This document shows, piece after piece, positions 28,213 through 37,381 of a DNA stretch of 64,000 bases. Made by a program: the position numbers and the translations under genes. This stretch comes from Hymenobacter volaticus. GTDB lineage: Bacteria > Bacteroidota > Bacteroidia > Cytophagales > Hymenobacteraceae. The notes below the pieces were generated by a model, which was not told the origin of the DNA, did not search any database, and saw only the letters and a list, made by a program, of their open reading frames with translations. The DNA lies in the NCBI RefSeq assembly GCF_022921055.1, contig NZ_CP095061.1, positions 4,751,501 to 4,815,500 on the forward strand, read 5' to 3'. Numbering within the stretch: position 1 is the stretch's first letter; every line of letters starts with the position of its first letter.

Positions 28213-29501
28213 CGTACTTGATTGAAGGCAATTTCGGGAGCAGGCCGTTGGCCAATATCACTCCGAATATAAGCATCTTGGAAGTTAACTTTTCCTACTT
28301 CTTTGTAGACAAGCTGTACCGCCTCTTCCAATTCCTGTCCGTGAGCTACCAGCACCATCACCCGGCCGCCGCTCGTTACCAGTTGGCCGTCTTGTTGACG
28401 GGTGGCACCGTGGAAAGCGAGGATGTTGGGGTGCAGTTCATCGAGGCCAGTGATGGGAAAACCGGTAGGGAATTTCGCAGCCGGGTAGCCGCCTGAGGCC
28501 AGCACCACGCCTACATAGTAGCCGGGCCGCTGCCAAACGGTGGTCTGAGCCAGGTTGCCATCGAGCGTCGCTTCAATGAGTTCGAGCAAGCTGCTTTCCA
28601 GAGCGGGCAGCAACACCTCCGCTTCCGGGTCGCCGAGGCGGACGTTGTATTCCAGCAGCTTCGGGCCTTGCGGCGAAAGCATGATACCGAAGTACAGGAA
28701 GCCCTTGAAATCGAAAGGCTCACTTTGCAGACCAAGCAAGGTTGGGTCTACGATGTCGGTGCGGATAGCGGCCAGTATGTTGTCGTCGGCGAAGGGCACG
28801 GGGCAGTAGGCACCCATGCCGCCAGTGTTGGGGCCTTTGTCGCCGGCCAGCAGTTGCTTATGGTCTTGGGAAGGCGCCAGCAGCCGGATGCGGTTACCGT
28901 CGGTGATACCGATGATGCTGATTTCAGGGCCACTCAACTTTTCTTCTAGGAGGAAGCTGAACCAGCCAGTGTGCTCGGCTTGCAAATCGGTGAGGGCCTG
29001 CTCGGCTTCCTCTATAGAAGAGCAGACATACACGCCTTTGCCAGCAGCCAGACCGTCGTATTTCACCACTACTTGCCCGTCAAGCTCCACTGCCTTGGCA
29101 CGAGCCTCGTCCAACTGGTCACTCCGGTACTGCCACGACAACGCTGTAGCTACCCCGTGCCGCCGCATGAAGTTCTTGCTCCACACCTTGGAGCTTTCCA
29201 GCACCGCCCCGGCTCGGCTCGGCCCGAACACGCGGATATCGGAACCGGCAAAGTAATCGACCACGCCCGCCGCTAGTGGTGCCTCGGGCCCTACCACAAT
29301 CAGCTTCACGCCATTGGCTTGGCAGAAGCTTTGCACCGCCGGAAAATCAGTGGCGCTGATTTCAGGGTGACTGTTCGGTATGCCGCCATTGCCGGGGAGT
29401 ACGTGCACGGTGGCACCGTCGCGAGTCAGCTTCCACGCCATGGCGTGTTCACGGGCCCCGCCGCCGAGGAGTACTATAGTTTTAGGAGTTGCTGACTTCA
29501 T
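28209..29501 (-). CDS. purD: Phosphoribosylamine-glycine ligase
   Basis: Second purine step: ATP-dependent joining of glycine to phosphoribosylamine (GARS). The ATP-grasp enzyme shows IVLLGGGAREHAMAWKL at the N terminus, VVKYDGLAAGKGVYVC, GPNTGGMGAYCP and LEYNVRLGDPEAEVLLP. Length (430) is normal. It overlaps purN by 4 bp downstream and the GNAT gene by 20 bp upstream, indicating a tight operon. Confidence 0.96.
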   Translation of the reverse strand: MKSATPKTIVLLGGGAREHAMAWKLTRDGATVHVLPGNGGIPNSHPEISATDFPAVQSFCQANGVKLIVVGPEAPLAAGVVDYFAGSDIRVFGPSRAGAVLESSKVWSKNFMRRHGVATALSWQYRSDQLDEARAKAVELDGQVVVKYDGLAAGKGVYVCSSIEEAEQALTDLQAEHTGWFSFLLEEKLSGPEISIIGITDGNRIRLLAPSQDHKQLLAGDKGPNTGGMGAYCPVPFADDNILAAIRTDIVDPTLLGLQSEPFDFKGFLYFGIMLSPQGPKLLEYNVRLGDPEAEVLLPALESSLLELIEATLDGNLAQTTVWQRPGYYVGVVLASGGYPAAKFPTGFPITGLDELHPNILAFHGATRQQDGQLVTSGGRVMVLVAHGQELEEAVQLVYKEVGKVNFQDAYIRSDIGQRPAPEIAFNQVR

Positions 29502-30009
29502 GCTGTGTTGAAAGAACCAATTGAAAAGTCAGTTCTGTGGTGTTCTGTAATGTAAAACCAAGTCTTTGGTAGAGCTGCAAGGCTCTCTTGTTCACCTGTA
29601 GTACGTCTAAACGAACCGGCTTATCCACCGCCAAAGCCTTCGTTATGATTTCGTTTAAGAGAGCGGTACCAACTCCTCTACCCTGAAATTCAGGTACAAT
29701 CAGCAAGCTCTGAATGAAAAAGCAGTCGGGCTGCTCTTCTGCTTCCAGAAGGCCGATTTCTTTTCCCTCATATAAGAGTATTGTGGTGCTGTCAGGCTTA
29801 AAGTTCTCGGAGTGAAACACTCGTTGAAATTCATCTTCCCATCCCCACACCTGCTCTATATAAGGTCCGAGAGCTTGCTTCTTGATAGCTAGCGTAACCT
29901 CGAAATCCGCAGCTGTAGCCGGACGACGAGCAAGCTGAACCAGACTCTCGGGCTTAGAGGCCTTTAAGTCTTGGGGTTCCGCCTGCAACGTGTCTTTCCA
30001 GTCGCTCAT
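29482..30009 (-). CDS. GNAT family N-acetyltransferase
   Basis: A 175-residue GNAT acyltransferase. Motif A, the acetyl-CoA pyrophosphate loop, reads SLLIVPEFQGRGVGTALL, and motif B covers VLQVNKRALQLYQRLGF. The first 30 residues are polar and unconserved. Substrate is unknown. It sits inside the purine run, overlapping purD by 20 bp and lying 5 bp from the NTF2-like gene, so it is likely cotranscribed although no purine role is known for it. Confidence 0.9.
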   Translation of the reverse strand: MSDWKDTLQAEPQDLKASKPESLVQLARRPATAADFEVTLAIKKQALGPYIEQVWGWEDEFQRVFHSENFKPDSTTILLYEGKEIGLLEAEEQPDCFFIQSLLIVPEFQGRGVGTALLNEIITKALAVDKPVRLDVLQVNKRALQLYQRLGFTLQNTTELTFQLVLSTQHEVSNS

Positions 30010-30014
30010 TTCGC

Positions 30015-30401
30015 TTAGCTGATGTCTTCGATGGAAAGAATCTTGCCGTCTTCCAATTGGAAAACCGACTTGCCCTGCATCTGCAAGGTGTCGCCGGGCT
30101 TCAAGCCGTTTGGGAATGCTATGGCTGCTACGCCGGTATAGTCAATCAGGACTTCCACCCGATTATCGGCGACTTGCCAACTGGTGACGCGCTGCTTCCG
30201 CTGAGAGAAATACTGCTTGGCCTGCTCGGCTTGCTGCCGGAAGCTTTCCTTGCCGGTCGTCGTCAGGTTCACTTCACCGCCGGCAATGTTCTTGAACACT
30301 ACCTCGTCGTGCAGGTCCGCCACCATTCCGTCTACGTCGAAGCGGTTGTAGGCTTCGATGTAGGCTAGCACGATTTGCTTTGGAGTAGCGGTGGTTTCCA
30401 T
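30015..30401 (-). CDS. NTF2/SnoaL-like fold protein
   Basis: A 128-residue alpha+beta cone protein of the nuclear transport factor 2-like superfamily: N-terminal helix (PKQIVLAYIEAYNRFDVDGM), then ADLHDEVVFKN and a curved sheet ending FQLEDGKILSIEDIS. Members bind small hydrophobic ligands or act as isomerases/dehydratases; which applies here is unknown. It lies between purC and the GNAT gene on the operon strand. Confidence 0.85.
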   Translation of the reverse strand: METTATPKQIVLAYIEAYNRFDVDGMVADLHDEVVFKNIAGGEVNLTTTGKESFRQQAEQAKQYFSQRKQRVTSWQVADNRVEVLIDYTGVAAIAFPNGLKPGDTLQMQGKSVFQLEDGKILSIEDIS

Positions 30402-30466
30402 GACGGCTAAAGAAGTGGACTATTGCACCTGCAGTTCAGCGTTTGAGGGCATACTCATTGACGAGT

Positions 30467-31398
30467 TCAGGCATCTTTCATGATACCAGCACGCACTAGG
30501 TTGCTCACGAGACGGGCCTGTACGTCGCCATCGGTGGTGGTTCCGTTACCAGTTTGTAGCGGAGCACCCGTGATACGCTCGTAGATATCGAGGTAGCGGC
30601 GGGTGGCTTCGGCCGATACTTCGGGCGTGAGGGCGCGGGGGTATTGGCCGTCCTGCTTGTTGGCAATCAGCCACTGCCGCACGTACTCTTTGTCCATTTG
30701 CTCGGCCGACTCCGGGTTCTTGGCGTAGTCTTCGGCGCTCCAAAACCGCGACGAATCCGGCGTGTGAATTTCGTCGATCAGAATCAGCTCACCATTCAGC
30801 AAACCGAACTCGTATTTGGTATCCACTAGGATGATGCCGCGCTCGGCCATCCACTGCGAAGCGAAGTTGAACAACTCCAGCGCTTTCACGCGCATCTTCT
30901 CGTACAGCTCCGCCGATACCCACCCCTCCGATACCAAGTTCTCGGGCGTGATTTCGCGGTCCGACTCCTCTTTGGTGGTAGGCGTTACAATCGGCTCGGG
31001 GAACTGCTGGTGCTTGGTTAAGCCATCCGGCACGGTTACGCCCGAGAACGTGCGCTGGCCATTCAGGTAGCCGCGCAGCATGGAACCCGTGAGGTAATTG
31101 CGCACCACCATTTCCACCCGAATCGGCTCGGCTTCCTTGGCCAACGTTACGTTGGGGTCGAGCAGGCTGATAACGTGGTTCGGGATGATGTGCTGCGTCT
31201 TTTCGAACCAGAAAGCGGCCAGCCCGTTCAGCACCGCGCCTTTGTGCGCAATCGGCGTTTCCAGCACCGAGTCGAAGGCCGACAAACGGTCGGTAACGAC
31301 GATGAGCCGCTCGCCCGAGGGGCCCGGTACGAATCACGGACTTTGCCACGGTGCAGGAGCTCGAGCTGCGGGGTATCGAAATGGTTGAGGGTGTCCAT
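30467..31398 (-). CDS. purC: SAICAR synthetase (apparent frameshift)
   Basis: Phosphoribosylaminoimidazole-succinocarboxamide synthase, joining CAIR and aspartate. The N-terminal piece from the ATG at 31398 reads MDTLNHFDTPQLELLHRGKV then loses frame at the GGGG of 31319-31322; adding one G restores RAPSGERLIVVTDRLSAFD and the long downstream frame, which has RNYLTGSMLRGY, LVDTKYEFGL and DEIHTPDSSRFW. The full length after repair is about 310 residues, normal for the family. As written, only a product starting inside the gene could be made. Confidence 0.94.
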
Positions 31399-31446
31399 AA
31401 GTAAAGTGTCAGCCGGTCCGGAAGGCCGATGAACTGCGAGGGTATC

Positions 31447-32340
31447 TTAAGATGAAAACTGGCTGGCTTCCTGCGGCGAAACGGCGGTCTGGCGCTGGCT
31501 CTGCACGTGCTCCACAATGTTGCGGAACAAGCGCAGCCCGTCGCCTTCCTCACTCAAACCGGGGTTGAGGCGCTTGCGCCGGGCCCAATCGGGGTGGTTA
31601 TATAAGGAGAGGAACGCCTCCGGGTGCGGCATCAGCCCGAATACCTGGCCGGTGGTGTCGGTCAGACCGGCGCAGTTGAGGTCGGCGCCGTTGGGGTTGT
31701 GCGGGTACACATCGGTGGGCGAGCCGTCGAAATCGGTGTAGGACAGGCAGTTGAGCGCCTGCTCTTCGATGTGGGCCAGCGTGTCGGTGCCTGAGATGAT
31801 GAGGCGGCCTTCGCCGTGGCGCACGGGCACTTCCATGGTGTCAAGGCCCTTCAGGAAAGGCGAGTTCGACTTCGGGTTGACTTTCAGCCGCACCCACCGG
31901 TCTTCGTAGCGGCCCGAGGCATTGTGCGTGAGCGTTACTTCGGGCGTCACGTTGCCGCTCAGGTTGGGGAGCAGTCCGAGCTTCACTAATACTTGGAAGC
32001 CGTTGCAGATGCCCATCACGAACTTGCCGTTGGCCACAAACTCTTTGATGTCATCGAGCAGGGTGCGGCCTTCGGCGTTTTTGCGGTAGCGCAGCTTGTT
32101 GGCCAATACTACGCCGGATCCCAAATCATCACCGAAGGAAAAACCGCCGGGGAAGTTCAGGATGTCGTAGTCGTGGATGCTGACGTGGCCGTGCAACACT
32201 TGGTTGAGGTGCACGATGGTTGCTTCGGCGCCCGCCAAGCGGTAGGCCGCGGCGTATTCTTCTTCGCAGTTGATGCCGAAACCCGTGAGAATCAGGGCCT
32301 GGACTTTCTGGCTGGTATCGTTCATGTGTTGGTCGTTCAT
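31447..32340 (-). CDS. purQ: FGAM synthase glutaminase subunit PurQ
   Basis: Glutaminase subunit of phosphoribosylformylglycinamidine synthase. Class I amidotransferase triad is visible: nucleophile in VMGICNGFQVL, and the His-x-Glu pair in GLMPHPEAFLSLY; GGFSFGDDLGSG is the PurQ oxyanion loop. The start at 32340 overlaps the repaired purL stop by four bases; an ATG at 32325 is an alternative. It ends 49 bp before purC. Confidence 0.95.
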   Translation of the reverse strand: MNDQHMNDTSQKVQALILTGFGINCEEEYAAAYRLAGAEATIVHLNQVLHGHVSIHDYDILNFPGGFSFGDDLGSGVVLANKLRYRKNAEGRTLLDDIKEFVANGKFVMGICNGFQVLVKLGLLPNLSGNVTPEVTLTHNASGRYEDRWVRLKVNPKSNSPFLKGLDTMEVPVRHGEGRLIISGTDTLAHIEEQALNCLSYTDFDGSPTDVYPHNPNGADLNCAGLTDTTGQVFGLMPHPEAFLSLYNHPDWARRKRLNPGLSEEGDGLRLFRNIVEHVQSQRQTAVSPQEASQFSS

Positions 32341-35300
32341 CGGGCGGCCTCCTCTCCTGCTAGCTGGCCGAAGCCAATGATGCGGTTTACCGGGCCGTTG
32401 GTCCACTCGTGGCGCAGCACGGCCGTGCTGGCCGCAACAACGGGCTGCCCGCGTGGCGCACTGTTAGGTGGCTATCTAGTGTAACTACCCCGAGGCGCGT
32501 GGCGCGGGTTCCGAAGTGCTGCTCGAAAGCCACCACATCTTCGGGCGCTACCGTGGCCACAAACCGGGAATGCGACTCCGAAAACAGTTGCACGTGCACC
32601 GGCAACCCTTCGGGCAAATCAACCGTGGCGCCGTAGCCGTGGCCGAACGTGGCTTCCGCCAGCGCCACCGCCAAGCCGCCATCCGACAGGTCGTGGCAGG
32701 ATTGGATGAGGTGCTGGTCGTTGGCTTGGCCCATGAGGGTGTAGAGTTCCTTGGCCTTGTCGAAGCGCACTTCAGGCACGTTGGCACCTAGCTCGCCGAA
32801 CAGTTGGTAGAACTCCGAGCCGCCGAGCTCATCGTAGGTTTCCCCTAGTAGATAAATGACGTCGTCGGCTTGCTTGAAGTCGGAGGTGATGGTGTGGCGG
32901 ACGTCTTCAATCTTGGCCGTCATCGAATACAGAACAGTCGGCGGCACGGAGATTTTCACGCCGTCGGCCTTGAAGTCGTTCTTCATCGAGTCCTTACCGC
33001 TGGTGAGTGGAATGCAGTAGGCGGCCGTAGCGTCGCGCAGGGCTTCGCACATCCGTACCAGCTTGGCTAGCTTGAGCTTACCATCGGGGTTGGTGGTGGC
33101 ATCGTACACCGAATCGGGTACGCAGAAGTTGTCGTTCACCGACCAGAAGTTGCCGTCGCCGTAGCTCAGGTTGGGCAGCTTGCCACCCACGGCCACAATC
33201 TGGCGCACCGCTTCATCGAAAGCACCGGCCGACATGTGGTAGGCGTCCAAATCACCGAAGCGGGGCAAAATGCCGTTGCTCACGGCCACGCCTTCCCAAC
33301 TCTCGAAGTTGAAGCGCACCACGGCGGCATCCTGCGGGGCCTGACCGGTAGCACCCATCAACGGCTTGATGATAGTGCGGCCTTTCACCTCGTGGTCGTA
33401 CTGCCGAATCACCGACTCGCGCGAGCAGATGTTGAGGCTGCCGAGCAGGCGGGTGAGAACGTCGGTGTAATCGGAAGTAGCGGGCAAGGTCGGCTCTGCG
33501 GCTTGGGGCTTGCTCCACTCGGCTTCCAGCACTTTGCGCGGCACGCCGTTGTGCAGAAACTCCATGTTCAGGCGGGCCACCGAGTCGCCATCGAAGCGTA
33601 CATCGAGGTAGCCATCGGCGGTGAAGTAGCCGATGTCGGTCAGCTCCACTTCCATTTCGCGGCCCAAGGACAGCAGCTCGTCCATCTTGGCGGGCTCCAC
33701 GGCCAGCGAGAAACGCTCCTGCGACTCGCTCACAAAAATCTCCCACGGCCGCAACCCCGGATATTTCAGCGGTACTTTTTCCAGCTCCACCACGGCCCCG
33801 CCGCTGATGGTTGCCAGTTCGCCAATGCTGGAAGACAAACCGCCCGCGCCGTTGTCGGTGCTGCACTTGATCAGGCCGCGGCGCGTCGCCAGTACCAGGA
33901 AGTCCATGGCCAGCTTCTGCGTAATCGGCGAGCCAATTTGTACAGCCGTAGCCGGCGAGGTTTCGTCTAGCTCGATAGAAGAGAACGTAGCGCCGTGAAT
34001 ACCGTCTTTTCCCACCCGGCCACCGGCCATGATGATGCGGTCCTGCGCGTCAATCTTCTTCTCCCACGAATCTAGCCCGGCCAGTTGCATCGGCATTACG
34101 GCACCCGTACCGCAATACACCAACGGCTTGCCGGCATACCGGTCATCAAACACAATGGCGCCGTTCACCGTCGGTACGCCCGACTTGTTGCCGCCATCCT
34201 CGATACCCTTGCGCACGCCTTCAAAAATGCGGCGTGGGTGTAGTTGGTTGCTGAGTAGCGTGCCGTTGAACTCGGGGTTGCCGAAGCACAGCACGTTGGT
34301 GTTGAACAGCAGCCGCGCGCCCCCAATGCCGGTAGCCAGTGGGTCGCGGTTGTTGCCCAAGATTCCGGTAATGGCTCCGCCGTACGGGTCGATGGCCGAA
34401 GGCGAGTTGTGCGTTTCCACCTTCCACACAAACAACGACTCAGGGTTGATGCGCACCGCGCCAGCGTTGTCGGAGAATACTTTAATCAGCCAGTCGTTGC
34501 CGTTGGCCCGCAGCTGGCGGTCCACTTCGGAGGTGGCATTCTTGATATAGGTTTTGAACAGGCCGTCGATTTCGTGCTCCTCGCCGGTGTCCGCGTCCTT
34601 GTAGTTAATAACGGCACTGAACTCCTTATGCTTACAGTGCTCCGACCAGGTTTGGGCAATGATTTCCAGTTCGCAGTCGGTGGGGTCGGCGGGCAGGCCG
34701 GCGGCTTGGCGCTCGGGGCAATGGCCACGTAATGGTCGCGCACGGCCCGCATTTCCTCTAGGTTGAGGGCGTAGAGGTTGTCCTTCGAGAGCTGCACCAA
34801 CTCGCTGTCCGCCAGGTTGGTGAGCGGCACGAGGTTGGTAATGGATTCGGCCCCACCACCGGGCCGCGGCGTGTAGTCGCGGATGTCGGTTATGGGGCCG
34901 GTTTCGAAGCGGTTGATGAGCTTGTTGCCGAGCAGTTCTTCGGCAAGGCGGCGCAGGCTACTCTCGGGCAATTCGTGCTCCAGGAAGTAGAGCCGTTTGC
35001 TGAAGATGTGCTGCGTGTGCGTGTCGAGAGGCTGGTTCAGGAAGTCGCCGAGGGCGTTCTGCGCCGATATGCCTTCGTCGTCGGTCACGCCGGGCAGCTT
35101 GGCCACCAGGATGTAGCTCTTGTACGTGGGCTCGTGGCGGAACTCGTCGAGGGCGACATCGTGCAGCACCGGGTCTTGCAGGCAGTGGGTCGCGAAGTCG
35201 CGCAGCTGCTCGTCGGTTACGGGGTAGCGCACCGTATAGAGGGCGGTGCTTTGCACCCGGCCAGTCGTGAGGCCAAGGTGGCGTTGGGCAACTTCTGCCA

Positions 35301-35370
35301 CACGTTGGCCCTCGCCATCATGTTGGCCGGGCTTGAGCAGAAGCTGAATGGTTCTTTGGGTAGATTCCAA
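32337..35370 (-). CDS. purL: FGAM synthase PurL with N-terminal PurS-like domain (two apparent frameshifts)
   Basis: Fourth purine step. After repair about 1011 residues: a PurS-like segment (IQLLLKPGQHDGEG), linker, then the AIR-synthase-like halves with TWSEHCKHKEF, WKVETHNSPSAIDPYGGA and LSDGGLAVALAEA. It lacks a glutaminase domain, supplied by PurQ. Two frame breaks are seen. At 34715-34718 (GGGG) adding one G turns APSAKPP into APERQAAGLPADP and joins the long downstream frame. Near 32447 adding one G replaces a frame-shifted tail with QPVVAASTAVLRHEWTNG and ends at 32337, overlapping purQ by ATGA. Both repairs recover conserved sequence, so the gene is probably intact in the cell. Confidence 0.94.
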
Positions 35371-35493
35371 AAGGGAAGTGGGTTATCTATTTTTCGGTTT
35401 CCCACGCGCCGCAACTGGCAGCCGTGAGGAAGCATACCCGCGCAGAGTACGCCGAAAATGCCTTGCTCCTGCGCCGGTTGCGCCGAAGTAGGT

Positions 35494-36057
35494 TTAAGAA
35501 AACGCTTTTTCCGGCCGACTGCCGGGCTTCACCACCGGAATACCTGCCCGACACAGCGGGCAATCATCGGGTGCGTAGGTGGCCGCCGTTACCGGCAGCA
35601 GTGCAAAGTTCGGAAAAGTTAGCTCAGCTTTCCCACCCGTCCGGTCAATTAAACTTGCCACGGCCAAAACTTTTGCGCCTAACCCTTCCAGCACGCGCGC
35701 TACTTCGTTGGTGCTCTTGCCGGTAGTTACCACGTCTTCGGCAATAACAATTTTCTGCCCCGGCTCCACCGTGAAGCCCCGGCGCAAGGTCATTTGTCCG
35801 GAATCGTCGCGCTCCGTGAAGATGCCCGGTACGCCGAGTTGGCGGGCCAGTTCGTAGCCAATCACCACGCCGCCCATAGCGGGGCCTACTACCAAATCAG
35901 GCTGCAAACCAGCAGCTCGCAACTGTTCGGCTAGCTCAGCCGCCGCCGGTCCGGCCAAATCGGGGCGCCGCAGGAACCGGGCACACTGCACGTAGGTATC
36001 GGAATGCAAACCGGATGAAAGCCGGAAGTGACCGCGCAACAGAGCGTCTTCCTGCAC
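35494..36057 (-). CDS. pyrE: Orotate phosphoribosyltransferase (start uncertain)
   Basis: Fifth pyrimidine step: orotate plus PRPP to OMP. The body has HFRLSSGLHSDTYVQCARF, GPAMGGVVIGYELA and the PRPP loop VIAEDVVTTGKSTNEV. The first in-frame start codon is a GTG at 36057, yet the frame stays open upstream and encodes HPYPETLEQQL, which looks like genuine N-terminal sequence; no ATG/GTG/TTG lies in that frame before a stop near 36138. A TTG a base out of frame near 36098 would fit if one G were missing there. The last residues (PEKAFS) are normal. Confidence 0.92.
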   Translation of the reverse strand: MQEDALLRGHFRLSSGLHSDTYVQCARFLRRPDLAGPAAAELAEQLRAAGLQPDLVVGPAMGGVVIGYELARQLGVPGIFTERDDSGQMTLRRGFTVEPGQKIVIAEDVVTTGKSTNEVARVLEGLGAKVLAVASLIDRTGGKAELTFPNFALLPVTAATYAPDDCPLCRAGIPVVKPGSRPEKAFS

Positions 36058-36169
36058 CAGTTGTTGCTCCAGCGTTTCGGGGTAAGGGTGGTAGTCAAGA
36101 GGTGGTTGGTGGATGTGAGAGTGAAAGGGATTCTAGACGATTTGTAAACGTATGGATTGAAGCTTACAG

Positions 36170-36517
36170 CTAAGCAACTTTAATGAAAGGGTTTTCTTTG
36201 TCTATGTTTTGCTCGACGAAACCAATGGCATCTTGCGCACTATCGAAAAACCGTTTTTCAGTATTGTCATAACTTGAAACTGTGTATCGATTATCGTAAA
36301 AGTATAAGCAGACAAACTCGTCTGCTTGGCCACGCTCATACGCATCATAGCGCCATAGGCCCAAACGTCCTAAACTAATATATGGCAGCAACTGACGAAG
36401 GCTCCTTGATGCTCGACAGGCATCTAAGAGTTGAATAGTTTTGTCGGGTTGAAAATGTGGAGGAAATTCCGCTAAACGGCTACGTATTTGATGCCATTTT
36501 TCATTATTCTCAACCAT
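36170..36517 (-). CDS. Hypothetical protein, 115 aa, A+T-rich
   Basis: Not recognised. Soluble, with no signal peptide; N-terminal half helical and basic, C-terminal half with aromatic strands (FVCLYFYDNRYTVSSYD) and a helix. Its DNA is visibly richer in A+T than the pyr genes on either side and uses A/T-ending codons, suggesting recent acquisition. Size, composition and position resemble small immunity-type or orphan cargo genes, but nothing specific supports that. It breaks the pyrF-pyrE adjacency. Confidence 0.7.
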   Translation of the reverse strand: MVENNEKWHQIRSRLAEFPPHFQPDKTIQLLDACRASRSLRQLLPYISLGRLGLWRYDAYERGQADEFVCLYFYDNRYTVSSYDNTEKRFFDSAQDAIGFVEQNIDKENPFIKVA

Positions 36518-36581
36518 ATCTCGCTGCTATGTTGCATTTGCAAGTCACTCTTTTACAGAGGGCTCAGCGTTCCAAATAGAG

Positions 36582-37343
36582 CTACACGCCTACCGGCCGC
36601 AGCTGGTTGATTTGAATAGTTAGCTCTTTGGCGGCGGCGGCGGCATCCAAAGCTTGCCAGATAGCGCGCGAAGCATTAATCAGAAGCCCCTGCCCATCAG
36701 GGCGCAAGCCGGCGGTCAAAGTTGCCTCCAAATCGCCGCCTTGCGCGCCGATGCCGGGCACCAGGAACCACTGCTGAGGGCTGATGCTCCGGATGCGAGC
36801 TACGGCTTCGGCGTTGGTGGCGCCTACCACCAGCCCGATGTTGTGGTGTTGCTCGTTGAGTTCCTGTGCCACGCAAGTGGTGTAGTCGGCGAGGGTGCCG
36901 CCCCGGGTGAGGGTTACATCTTGCAGGGAGTGCGCGGGTTTGTTGGACGTTTTGGCCAGCACGAAGACCATCTTGCCTTCACGAGCGAAGGGCACAATAG
37001 AGTCGTCGCCCATGTAGGGGTTCACCGTCACCGAATCGGCCCCAATTACATCGTAGGCGAAGCGGGCGTAGTGGTCGGCGGTGTTGGCAATGTCGCCGAA
37101 CTTGCCGTCTAGAATCACCAGCGCCTCCGATGGAATCCGACGTACTATGCGCTGCAACAACTCTACTCCGCCCGGCCGGCTCAGGAAGAAAGCCAAGTTG
37201 GGTTTGAAGGCCGCTGCGTATTCTGCTGTCTGCTCGATGACTTCGGCCAAGCGGCTTTCCACTTGCGCATCGTCGCCGATGGGGTCGAGCCCCACGCAAA
37301 GCAGGGAGTTAACTTGCTGAACGCGGGCAGTGAGTTTGTTCAT
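36582..37343 (-). CDS. pyrF: Orotidine 5'-phosphate decarboxylase
   Basis: Final step to UMP. A TIM-barrel type 2 OMP decarboxylase: LLCVGLDPIGDDAQVE, AFKPNLAFF, the catalytic Asp-x-Lys region LDGKFGDIANTADHYA, VNPYMGDDSI, LVPGIGAQGGD and INASRAIWQ. Length 253 fits. It follows pyrD by 38 bp on the same strand, so the two are likely cotranscribed. Confidence 0.95.
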   Translation of the reverse strand: MNKLTARVQQVNSLLCVGLDPIGDDAQVESRLAEVIEQTAEYAAAFKPNLAFFLSRPGGVELLQRIVRRIPSEALVILDGKFGDIANTADHYARFAYDVIGADSVTVNPYMGDDSIVPFAREGKMVFVLAKTSNKPAHSLQDVTLTRGGTLADYTTCVAQELNEQHHNIGLVVGATNAEAVARIRSISPQQWFLVPGIGAQGGDLEATLTAGLRPDGQGLLINASRAIWQALDAAAAAKELTIQINQLRPVGV

Positions 37344-37381
37344 GGGGTGGTAACTGAGAAGGTGACTGCTCTGAATGAAGC

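Noticed and set aside
30789-31553. 254-codon minus-strand frame overlapping purC
   Set aside because: It is out of frame with the conserved SAICAR synthetase sequence and is Arg/Ala-rich low-complexity; it arises from the G+C-rich gene and its frameshift.
33236-33970. 244-codon plus-strand frame inside purL
   Set aside because: Antisense shadow of conserved PurL sequence with no recognisable motif.
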